The notes beneath the pieces are model-generated. The model saw nothing but the letters and a program-made list of their open reading frames with translations, was not told the origin of the DNA and did no database searches. Below, in pieces: positions 1 to 4,572 of a stretch of DNA of 5,731 nucleotides. Position numbers and translations under genes: made by a program. Source of the DNA: Bacillota bacterium (GTDB lineage Bacteria > Bacillota > Clostridia > Acetivibrionales > DSM-1351); NCBI GenBank assembly GCA_023412635.1, contig JAEYNI010000045.1, forward strand, positions 1-5,731. Reading direction: 5' to 3'. Each line of letters begins with the position of its first letter. The first letter of the stretch is position 1.

Positions 1-117
1 CCCATTTTTGCCTTTGATTAAAAATGCGTTTCTTGATCCATATAAGTTTGCACTCTGAATCATCATATCTTTGAGATCATTGATTTTCCTTGTTTGGTAA
101 ATCGGTTCGGTTCTCAT
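1..117 (-). CDS. AMP-dependent acyl-CoA synthetase/ligase, N-terminal fragment
   Basis: This is the 5' part of a minus-strand gene that leaves the window at base 1; 39 codons are visible without a stop. It begins MRTEPIYQTRKINDL and continues to a segment reading NLYGSRNAFLIKGKNG. An N-terminal 'dlkdmi..sa..ygdk.Afl.k' pattern is typical of AMP-forming long-chain fatty-acid-CoA ligases and related ANL-superfamily enzymes, which activate a carboxylate with ATP and then transfer it to CoA. The ATG at 117-115 is preceded by an AGAGAGGTG ribosome-binding site at a suitable distance. None of the diagnostic ANL motifs (P-loop, A5, A8) lie inside the window, so the family call rests on the N-terminal pattern alone and the substrate cannot be named. 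It follows dac on the same strand with a 187-base gap and has its own candidate promoter in that gap. Confidence 0.62.
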   Translation of the reverse strand, partial: MRTEPIYQTRKINDLKDMMIQSANLYGSRNAFLIKGKNG

Positions 118-184
118 TGATTACACCTCTCTTAATAAGCAATAATGCTGTTATTTTAACCTGTTATGTTCTCTTATGAAACTT

Positions 185-207
185 ATCAGACGTTATACCA
201 GTCCGAT
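185..207 (-). other. leader hairpin upstream of the acyl-CoA synthetase gene
   Basis: Read on the minus strand, ATCGGAC (207-201) and GTCTGAT (191-185) pair over 7 base pairs, one of them G-U, around a 9-base loop. On the plus strand the same position is an A-C mismatch, so the structure is better formed in minus-strand RNA. It lies in the predicted untranslated leader of the synthetase gene and downstream of dac. No uridine run follows it, so a strong intrinsic terminator is unlikely. It may be a leader or transcript-end hairpin, or chance. Confidence 0.3.
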
Positions 208-248
208 TAATAGTGTCTCTTACCATATATTACATTCAAACATATACT

Positions 249-277
249 ATAATATAAGTATATTTAAATTAAATCAA
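249..277 (-). promoter_or_regulatory. sigma-A-type promoter for the acyl-CoA synthetase gene
   Basis: On the minus strand TTGATT (277-272) is followed after exactly 17 bases by TATTAT (254-249). Each hexamer is close to the TTGACA/TATAAT consensus. Transcription would start near 242 and give a leader of about 125 bases. The promoter sits just past the end of dac and points at the partial gene at 117. A 7-base inverted repeat (242-248 and 257-263) straddles the -10 hexamer and could be an operator. In DNA this AT-rich some chance matching is expected. Confidence 0.5.
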
Positions 278-304
278 TATATGAAGTAATAAAAATCATT
301 AAAT

Positions 305-1633
305 TTACCATTTATGTCTCTGTTTTATTTTGTAAATCCTACGTCTGGATATCTTTCTAAGAATCCTTCTGAGTATTAGAAAGCATATTACAACTGTTAG
401 AGCTATGGTAATAAATTTAAATACAGGAGAGGCTGTAATTTTATTTACATAAATTTTTATCCGTGCCTGTACACTTTGATCAATAGTTCTTGAAGATACT
501 ATATCAACCTTTCCTATGTTAATACCATCAAGAGTATAGGTTATATTCCCCAAAACGGTACCCTTTGTTATTGGAGCCTTAAGATCATTTTTTATGGTAA
601 CCTTTTCGTCAATTTTCCACAAACTTTTATCATTTGGAAGTATGGCTTCCACCTTACTGTTTGTAACAAGATCAAGCTGCCCGTCATCAGAAGCATCTTT
701 CACTACAACTTTCTTTATTATTTTATTCCTGTCTACTATTAATTGGTTCGAATAATTTTCATACCCTGCACGGAGTAAAGTTTCAGAAAAATCAAATACA
801 GTTCTCCCGGGTTTATTGTTTACACCTAAAACTACTGAAATAAGCTCCAGACCATCTTTATTAACAGCCGAAGCAATAAAGTTGGCACCTGCTCGCATAG
901 TTGAACCGGTTTTTAAGCCTGTTATGGTAAACTGATTTCTATCATCTCCGGTTTCGGGACCATAATTATAGGACTGACCTACCATTTTATTTGTAGCATT
1001 TAGAATGTTCCATTTTTCATGTTTATTTGTTGGCGCAAGCATATCCATCTTCTTTTGACCGACAATCTCTCTGAACTCAGGATATTTCCAGCACTCCCTT
1101 GCTATAATGGCAAGGTCTCTTGCAGTAGAAAAGTGATCTGCATCCTTTTCATATTCATCTATACCGCAGGGGTTTGTGTAGGTTGAGTTTTTTGCCCCCA
1201 AAGCAACAGCTGTCTTATTCATTTCATTAATAAACTCTTCCCTGCTGGAGAAAAGATTCTCAGCTATAATATTGGCAGTTTCATTTGCAGAGACAATAAG
1301 CAGTGCATGAAGCAAATCGTCAAGGATCATTTGTTCCCCGGGCATAATTCCTATATTCATACCGCCTACACCAATGTCGGAAACTGCATCCTTACTGGCA
1401 GTCATAACCTGACTAAGTTCACCTTTTTTAAGAGCTACAAGAGCTGTGGTTATTTTGGTGGTACTGGCAGGTCTCAGTCGAAGATCCGGATTATACTCAT
1501 ACAATACACTTCCTGTTTTTGCGTCCATCAATATGTAAGCTGCAGCATCAATATCCAGATCCTTACAAAAAGCAGGTGAAACTTGAAATGCAAAAATTAT
1601 GGCAAGTATTAATGTGACTAGTGCTTTCTTCAT
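305..1633 (-). CDS. dac: D-alanyl-D-alanine carboxypeptidase (PBP5/DacF type, serine peptidase S11)
   Basis: This 442-residue low-molecular-mass penicillin-binding protein removes the terminal D-alanine from peptidoglycan pentapeptides outside the membrane. All three active-site motifs are present: S57-T-T-K60 (nucleophile and general base), S115-A-N117, and K241-T-G243. The order is a signal peptide (residues 1 to about 23, hydrophobic from A4 to F16), the S11 catalytic domain (about 27-265), a PBP5-type C-terminal beta domain (about 290-395), and a C-terminal hydrophobic segment (about 403-421) followed by a very basic tail. The last segment reads more like a true transmembrane helix than the amphipathic anchor of E. 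coli PBP5. The reading frame is open upstream to 1672, but the ATG at 1633 is preferred because AAGGAGG lies 4 bases before it and MKKALVTLIL starts a normal signal peptide. The cysteine at 23 lacks a lipobox. The NP-G motif is N154-P-C-G, where many relatives have His or Asn in place of Cys. The gene stands alone and divergent from comEA, so assignment to DacF rather than DacA or DacB is not possible here. Confidence 0.95.
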   Translation of the reverse strand: MKKALVTLILAIIFAFQVSPAFCKDLDIDAAAYILMDAKTGSVLYEYNPDLRLRPASTTKITTALVALKKGELSQVMTASKDAVSDIGVGGMNIGIMPGEQMILDDLLHALLIVSANETANIIAENLFSSREEFINEMNKTAVALGAKNSTYTNPCGIDEYEKDADHFSTARDLAIIARECWKYPEFREIVGQKKMDMLAPTNKHEKWNILNATNKMVGQSYNYGPETGDDRNQFTITGLKTGSTMRAGANFIASAVNKDGLELISVVLGVNNKPGRTVFDFSETLLRAGYENYSNQLIVDRNKIIKKVVVKDASDDGQLDLVTNSKVEAILPNDKSLWKIDEKVTIKNDLKAPITKGTVLGNITYTLDGINIGKVDIVSSRTIDQSVQARIKIYVNKITASPVFKFITIALTVVICFLILRRILRKISRRRIYKIKQRHKW

Positions 1634-1637
1634 CTTT

Positions 1638-1644
1638 CCTCCTT
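1638..1644 (-). promoter_or_regulatory. ribosome-binding site that fixes the dac start
   Basis: AAGGAGG on the minus strand ends 4 bases before the ATG at 1633. The upstream in-frame ATG at 1672 has no comparable site, and its 13 extra residues would place charged residues before the signal peptide. Confidence 0.85.
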
Positions 1645-1707
1645 GGTAAAATGCATCTCTTACATGATTCAAAAAACGGATAAGTTATTAAATACAGTCC
1701 CTATATA

Positions 1708-1736
1708 AGTATAAAGCAAAAACGATAAATTTGAAA
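1708..1736 (-). promoter_or_regulatory. candidate promoter for dac
   Basis: On the minus strand TTTCAA (1736-1731), a 17-base spacer and TATACT (1713-1708) give a predicted start near 1701 and a leader of about 68 bases. The -10 matches consensus at five of six positions, the -35 at only three. An alternative pairing, TTGCTT with TGTATT 17 bases on, overlaps it and is no better. It is the best candidate in this spacer but not a firm one. Confidence 0.33.
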
Positions 1737-1795
1737 CCTATTGGGCTTGTTTGTTATTTATATAGATTTTTTCCAAAATATGTATTATAATAAAA

Positions 1796-1814
1796 ATAAA
1801 TCATTATGATTTAT
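1796..1814. repeat. 19-base perfect palindrome, possible operator
   Basis: ATAAATCAT and ATGATTTAT are exact reverse complements around a single T. A TATAAT hexamer on the plus strand (1786-1791) lies 4 bases before it, so a transcript started there would begin inside the palindrome; its -35 partner (TAGATT, 1763-1768) is weak. The 9-1-9 form recalls Fur/PerR-family boxes but does not match their consensus. It lies between two divergent genes and could act on either. Confidence 0.35.
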
Positions 1815-2032
1815 CTTTATATAATTCTTTTTCATTTTTCATTATTACATATTTCAAAAATCCCATCAAATCGGATCATATAAAAACAATCCTCAATTAG
1901 AATATTATAAAACAAAATCTATACTTGGTCAAAAACAGCCTGTAGTAGAATAATATGCTGAATAATGAAGTTTTGTTAAACTTTTTCTGTTTATCGTCTT
2001 TCATAAAATAATATAAATCTTAAGGAGGGTAT

Positions 2033-2902
2033 ATGGAAGTTTCTGTTTTCGGTAAACAATACTGTATAAGTAAGTTTACCTTTATTGGAGTTATGATTTT
2101 ACTTATTTTAGGTTCAGGAGTATTAGGGTACTTTTTAAACGAGGTTTATCAGCCATTTAATGAGCCGGTTGTTGAAAAAAAAGCGCCTTCAGTACTGGCG
2201 TCGGCTGACGGAAATCCTCTGGAACCGTCTGAAAACAGCGTGGCCACTGGGCAGCCTGAACAAACCGTCGAAAAAATCAAAGTTTATGTTATTGGCTGCG
2301 TTGCTAAGCCCGGAGTTGTAACGTTGAATAAGGGGGCCATAATCGAAGATGCCATAAATTCTGCCGGAGGGGCCACTAAGCAAGCCGATATGGATAATAT
2401 AAATCTTGCTTATAGGCTTGAAGAAAATACCATGCTTAGAGTCAAAGCCAAACCTATTGCCGGAAAAGTTTCTGCTTCTGTTGAGACTAAGACATCGGAA
2501 AGCTCAGATTCGATTTCAAAAGCCGATTCTACATCAGGACTAAAACATGGCACAAATGGGAAGCAGGCCGAAGCTTCTGCTGAAACGGCTGCAGTAGCCC
2601 CAATTGCAGCACAAAAGATGAATAGTGGAGTAGACATAATCAGCGACAGCCTGGGGGCGGTGGTTGACGAGGAACAGGCTACAGATGCACAGGGGGCAAG
2701 CAAAAAGAATAAGCTTGTAAATATCAACAAGGCCACCCAGGCTGAGCTGGAGGGTCTTCCCAATGTGGGGCCTGCTACAGCAAAGGCTATTATCGACTAC
2801 AGGGAAAGGAACGGTGAATTCAAAAAAATAACCGATATCATGAAAATAACCGGAATTAAGCAAAAAACTTTTGATAAACTCAAAGACTATATTTGCATAT
2901 AA
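2033..2902 (+). CDS. comEA: ComEA-like membrane-anchored helix-hairpin-helix DNA-binding protein
   Basis: This 289-residue protein has the ComEA domain order. Residues about 15-35 form one transmembrane helix with a short cytoplasmic N-terminus. An SLBB (soluble-ligand-binding beta-grasp) domain spans about 82-138, with IKVYVIGCVAKPGVV followed by an A-G-G turn at 111-113. A linker of about 88 residues rich in Ala, Ser, Glu and Lys follows, and the last 63 residues are a tandem helix-hairpin-helix domain (VNINKATQAELEGLPNVG, then MKITGIK). ComEA in naturally transformable bacteria binds incoming double-stranded DNA on the outer face of the membrane and passes it to the ComEC channel. The start at 2033 has AAGGAGG ending 4 bases upstream. 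Bacillus ComEA is about 205 residues, so this one is longer, mainly in the linkers. The usual partners comEB and comEC are not next to it. A role in DNA uptake is inferred from the family; many clostridia with this gene are not known to be competent. Confidence 0.9.
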   Translation: MEVSVFGKQYCISKFTFIGVMILLILGSGVLGYFLNEVYQPFNEPVVEKKAPSVLASADGNPLEPSENSVATGQPEQTVEKIKVYVIGCVAKPGVVTLNKGAIIEDAINSAGGATKQADMDNINLAYRLEENTMLRVKAKPIAGKVSASVETKTSESSDSISKADSTSGLKHGTNGKQAEASAETAAVAPIAAQKMNSGVDIISDSLGAVVDEEQATDAQGASKKNKLVNINKATQAELEGLPNVGPATAKAIIDYRERNGEFKKITDIMKITGIKQKTFDKLKDYICI

Positions 2903-2928
2903 ACAAAAACCGGCCTTTTGGGCCGGTT
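2903..2928. terminator. GC-rich hairpin after comEA, uridine run only on the minus strand
   Basis: AACCGGCC (2908-2915) pairs with GGCCGGTT (2921-2928) over 8 bases around the loop TTTTG, starting 6 bases after the comEA stop. This is the only GC-rich structure in the spacer and is placed as a comEA terminator would be. On the plus strand, however, it is followed by GATAAAATAA rather than a T run. On the minus strand it is followed by TTTGTTTAT, after two more T inside the stem, which is the better intrinsic-terminator form. It may therefore end minus-strand transcripts, or both. Confidence 0.55.
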
Positions 2929-3324
2929 GATAAAATAATTTAAAGGAGGAAAATATAATTTAATTTTCATACTAATTATATTACTTTAGAAGTGTAAATC
3001 AAATGGTATTAATAAACGATTTTATACGTCGAAAAATGTAAAATAGTATGCATAATTAACAATCACTTTATTAATGTGGGTAATATAAAAACTGAAAAGA
3101 GGATATAGGTCATTAATAATGAAACTGTGGGTATGAAAAAACCAATTAATATTAATTTAATCAGCCTTTGATGTCTTATTTTTTTATACCGTTTTAATCT
3201 AGTATTTCTCAATTACTGCCTCCGGAGATGTATTAAAAAGTGTCAGTTTTATTATTACCATAAAATCGGAATAGTAGTCAGAAACCAAAATTCATTTAGA
3301 ACCTATGCGTTAATAGGAGGCCTG
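2929..3324. other. noncoding spacer with orphan ribosome-binding site and small repeats
   Basis: No open reading frame of meaningful length was seen on either strand in about 400 bases. What it holds: a strong AAAGGAGG (2942-2949) with no usable start codon after it; a 9-base inverted repeat AATATAATT/AATTATATT (2952-2960, 2974-2982); the octamer TGTGGGTA twice (3075-3082 and 3126-3133); a 14-base AT palindrome (3144-3157); and CTCCGGAG (3220-3227). A 12-codon frame from 3134 lacks a good ribosome-binding site and is not called. No known riboswitch core was recognised. It could be gene decay or an unrecognised RNA. Confidence 0.6.
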
Positions 3325-3344
3325 TGCTATAATGGCTGTATAAT
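3325..3344 (+). promoter_or_regulatory. extended -10 promoter with a duplicated TATAAT, for the FAH-family gene
   Basis: TGCTATAAT (3325-3333) is a perfect extended -10 element, and a second perfect TATAAT follows at 3339-3344. No good -35 lies 17 bases upstream, which an extended -10 can tolerate. Use of the first element would start transcription near 3340. That places the ATG at 3343 almost at the transcript end without a Shine-Dalgarno and favours the ATG at 3388. Confidence 0.5.
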
Positions 3345-3354
3345 GCTGATGAAT

Positions 3355-3387
3355 GGAGGATTACCGGGTAATGTCGGTAAATTAGAA
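3355..3387 (+). promoter_or_regulatory. distant ribosome-binding site and leader hairpin before the FAH-family gene
   Basis: GGAGG at 3355-3359 lies 28 bases before the ATG at 3388, too far for normal use. Between them TTACCG (3361-3366) pairs perfectly with CGGTAA (3375-3380) around an 8-base loop. If this hairpin folds, the gap between GGAGG and ATG falls to 8 unpaired bases, which is ideal. This is an inference from base pairing, with phage T4 gene 38 as the known precedent for a hairpin that shortens such a gap. Confidence 0.4.
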
Positions 3388-4155
3388 ATGAAATATATAA
3401 GGTTTTTGGTTAATGGAATTGAAAAGTACGGTGTGTTAAACGAGAATGTAATAACAGAGTTAGAGGGCAGCATTTTTGAAAACTCCGTATTGACTGAAAA
3501 TAAATATAGTTTGAGCGATGTCCGGGTCTTGGCACCATGTAAACCTGGTAAGGTTGTTGCTGTAGGACTAAATTACGTTGATCATGTTAAGGAGTTTTCA
3601 GGCAGGGACATACCTGAAAATCCCGTTATATTTGTTAAACTGCCCCATACGGTAATTGGACCGGGGGATTCAATAATTATCCCCAAAATATCAAAAAGAG
3701 TGGATTATGAAGCAGAGTTTGCTGTAGTAATAAAAAAGTATTGTAAAAACATTGAGCCTGAGCAGGCGCCAGAATATATTCTTGGTGCAACCTGCCTTAA
3801 TGATGTAACTGCAAGGGATATTCAGAGAATAGATGGGCAATGGATAAGAGGTAAGAATTATGAGACCTTCTGTCCCATTGGACCTTATATAGTAACCGGA
3901 CTGGATTTCACAAAATTGGACATAAAGCTTAGATTAAACGGACAGGTCAGGCAGCATGGGGATACCTCAATGCATATATTTAAAACCTACAATTTGATAA
4001 GCTTTATTTCAAAGGTTATTCCTCTTGAACCTGGAGACGTTGTTACCACCGGAACGCCAGAGGGTGTTGGTCCAATGAAGCACGGCGATTTGGTGGAAGT
4101 TGAAATTGAGGGAATTGGTACATTAATTAATCCTGTAGTGGACCCTGAAGTTTAA
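3388..4155 (+). CDS. fumarylacetoacetate hydrolase (FAH)-fold family protein
   Basis: This 255-residue protein matches the single-domain FAH family, whose members use Mg or Mn to hydrolyse, decarboxylate or tautomerise 2-oxo/enol acids (acylpyruvases, fumarylpyruvate hydrolases, 5-carboxymethyl-HHDD isomerases, oxaloacetate decarboxylases and tautomerases). A short N-terminal domain (1 to about 45) precedes the catalytic fold. Visible signatures are GLNYVDHVKEF (60-70), DYEAEFAVVI (106-115) with the metal ligands E108 and E110, NDVTARDIQ (138-146) with the third ligand D139, RGKNYETFCPIGPYIV (154-169) with K156, and TTGTPEGVG (220-228). All key residues are present, so it should be active. 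The substrate cannot be told from the sequence, and the neighbours do not suggest a degradation pathway. The frame opens at an ATG at 3343, but MKYIRF at 3388 is the usual family start and fits the predicted transcription start near 3340. No terminator is visible after the stop before the thrS promoter. Confidence 0.9.
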   Translation: MKYIRFLVNGIEKYGVLNENVITELEGSIFENSVLTENKYSLSDVRVLAPCKPGKVVAVGLNYVDHVKEFSGRDIPENPVIFVKLPHTVIGPGDSIIIPKISKRVDYEAEFAVVIKKYCKNIEPEQAPEYILGATCLNDVTARDIQRIDGQWIRGKNYETFCPIGPYIVTGLDFTKLDIKLRLNGQVRQHGDTSMHIFKTYNLISFISKVIPLEPGDVVTTGTPEGVGPMKHGDLVEVEIEGIGTLINPVVDPEV

Positions 4156-4218
4156 AGCAGCAATAAAATAGGTGCAAAAGATACAAAATATGGTAGTGCA
4201 AGGAACTTTGCTGAAGTA

Positions 4219-4247
4219 TTGACACTTAAATTAGGTAAGAATATAAT
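4219..4247 (+). promoter_or_regulatory. perfect-consensus sigma-A promoter of the thrS T-box leader
   Basis: TTGACA (4219-4224), a 17-base spacer and TATAAT (4242-4247) match the vegetative consensus at all twelve positions. Transcription should begin near 4254-4255, just upstream of the T-box stem I. Such a strong promoter fits control by attenuation, where initiation is constitutive and readthrough is regulated. Confidence 0.9.
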
Positions 4248-4359
4248 AAATTATATTGTTATATTGACAAAGGCGTTGATGAGAAGAGTAAGTAAAAAAA
4301 TGGGGTTTCAGAGACCGGATACATTAGCTGAGAGTAGCCGGACCAACACTTTACCGAAA

Positions 4360-4362
4360 ACC
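4360..4362 (+). other. T-box specifier codon ACC (threonine)
   Basis: ACC lies on the 3' side of the stem I internal loop, after GAA and before the A and CCTCTGAGC that conventionally follow a specifier. It would pair with a GGU anticodon of tRNA-Thr. The overlapping triplet reading one base later (CCA, proline) does not fit the downstream gene. Confidence 0.85.
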
Positions 4363-4453
4363 ACCTCTGAGCCTGAATCGGTGATTACGTTATAATCTGC
4401 GTATCTTATGGATGATATGCACTGAGCTTCAAGTAGGGTGGAACCGCGAGATA

Positions 4454-4509
4454 ACTCTCGTCCTTATATTAAGTCAATTTATTTGACTAAGGACGGGAGT
4501 TTTATTTTT
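4454..4509 (+). terminator. T-box attenuator: intrinsic terminator upstream of thrS
   Basis: ACTCTCGTCCTTA (4454-4466) pairs with TAAGGACGGGAGT (4488-4500) over 13 bases with one G-U. An inner helix GTCAA/TTGAC (4473-4477, 4483-4487) sits above a six-base bulge, and a T-rich run TTTTATTTTT (4500-4509) follows. The 5' arm is shared with the antiterminator (4456-4464), so the two structures exclude each other. It also seems to be the first terminator met by any readthrough from the FAH-family gene. Confidence 0.95.
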
Positions 4510-4572
4510 CTTAATAATGATAAAAAGTACAGAAATAAAGAGAGAACTCAAGTTTTGCATATAGGAGGTATT

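Larger units (their letters stand above)
1634..2032. other. divergent intergenic spacer between dac and comEA
   Basis: This very AT-rich 399-base region separates the two divergent starts. It contains the dac ribosome-binding site and candidate promoter, a perfect 19-base palindrome at 1796-1814, and AAGGAGGG at 2022-2029, which serves comEA. I see no convincing -35/-10 pair near comEA; TTGGTC at 1925-1930 has only poorly spaced -10 partners. No open reading frame, tRNA or known riboswitch motif was recognised in it. Confidence 0.7.
4255..4509 (+). promoter_or_regulatory. T-box riboswitch, threonine (ACC specifier), controlling thrS
   Basis: The leader senses the charging state of tRNA-Thr and controls transcription into thrS. 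The conserved T-box AGTAGGGTGGAACCGCG lies at 4432-4448. Stem I has a lower helix AGAG (4285-4288) with CTCT (4365-4368) and a distal helix CCGG (4315-4318) with CCGG (4338-4341). The specifier ACC is at 4360-4362, followed by A and CCTCTGAGC as in other T-boxes. A small helix GATTA/TAATC (4383-4387, 4393-4397) precedes stem III, TGCGTATC (4398-4405) with GATATGCA (4414-4421). The antiterminator pairs AGGG (4435-4438) with TCCT (4461-4464) and CGAGA (4447-4451) with TCTCG (4456-4460), leaving the bulge TGGAACC to bind the tRNA 3' end. UGGA would pair with a UCCA end, so a U discriminator is predicted. The competing terminator starts at 4454. The ACC specifier agrees with the downstream thrS. 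Confidence 0.96.

Noticed and set aside
1307..1579. 90-codon plus-strand open frame inside dac
   Set aside because: It is antisense to the catalytic domain of an intact carboxypeptidase, has no ribosome-binding site, and its translation is unlike any family I know.
1634..1672. Upstream in-frame dac start at 1672
   Set aside because: It adds 13 residues with several charges before the signal peptide, and the AAGGAGG site would then lie inside the gene. The start at 1633 fits better.
2189..2383. 64-codon minus-strand frame over the comEA SLBB region
   Set aside because: Antisense to a conserved domain, with no ribosome-binding site or recognisable product.
2410..2863. Two overlapping minus-strand open frames (117 and 107 codons) inside comEA
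   Set aside because: They lie opposite the less AT-rich, low-complexity linker and HhH region, where stop codons are rarer by composition. Their predicted proteins look like mirrored low-complexity sequence.
3144..3157. 14-base palindrome AATTAATATTAATT
   Set aside because: Composed only of A and T in very AT-rich DNA, with no promoter near it; chance is a sufficient explanation.
3134..3172. 12-codon frame starting MKKPIN
   Set aside because: No proper ribosome-binding site, very short, and it sits over an AT palindrome in an otherwise noncoding spacer.
3302..3317. CCTAT/ATAGG hairpin touching AGGAGG at 3315-3320
   Set aside because: The stem is only 5 pairs, and it lies upstream of the predicted transcription start, so regulation of translation is unlikely.
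3343..3387. Upstream in-frame start of the FAH-family protein at 3343
   Set aside because: The nearest AGGAGG is 22 bases away and lies upstream of the predicted transcription start. The family normally begins at the MKYIRF-type segment. It is kept only as an alternative.
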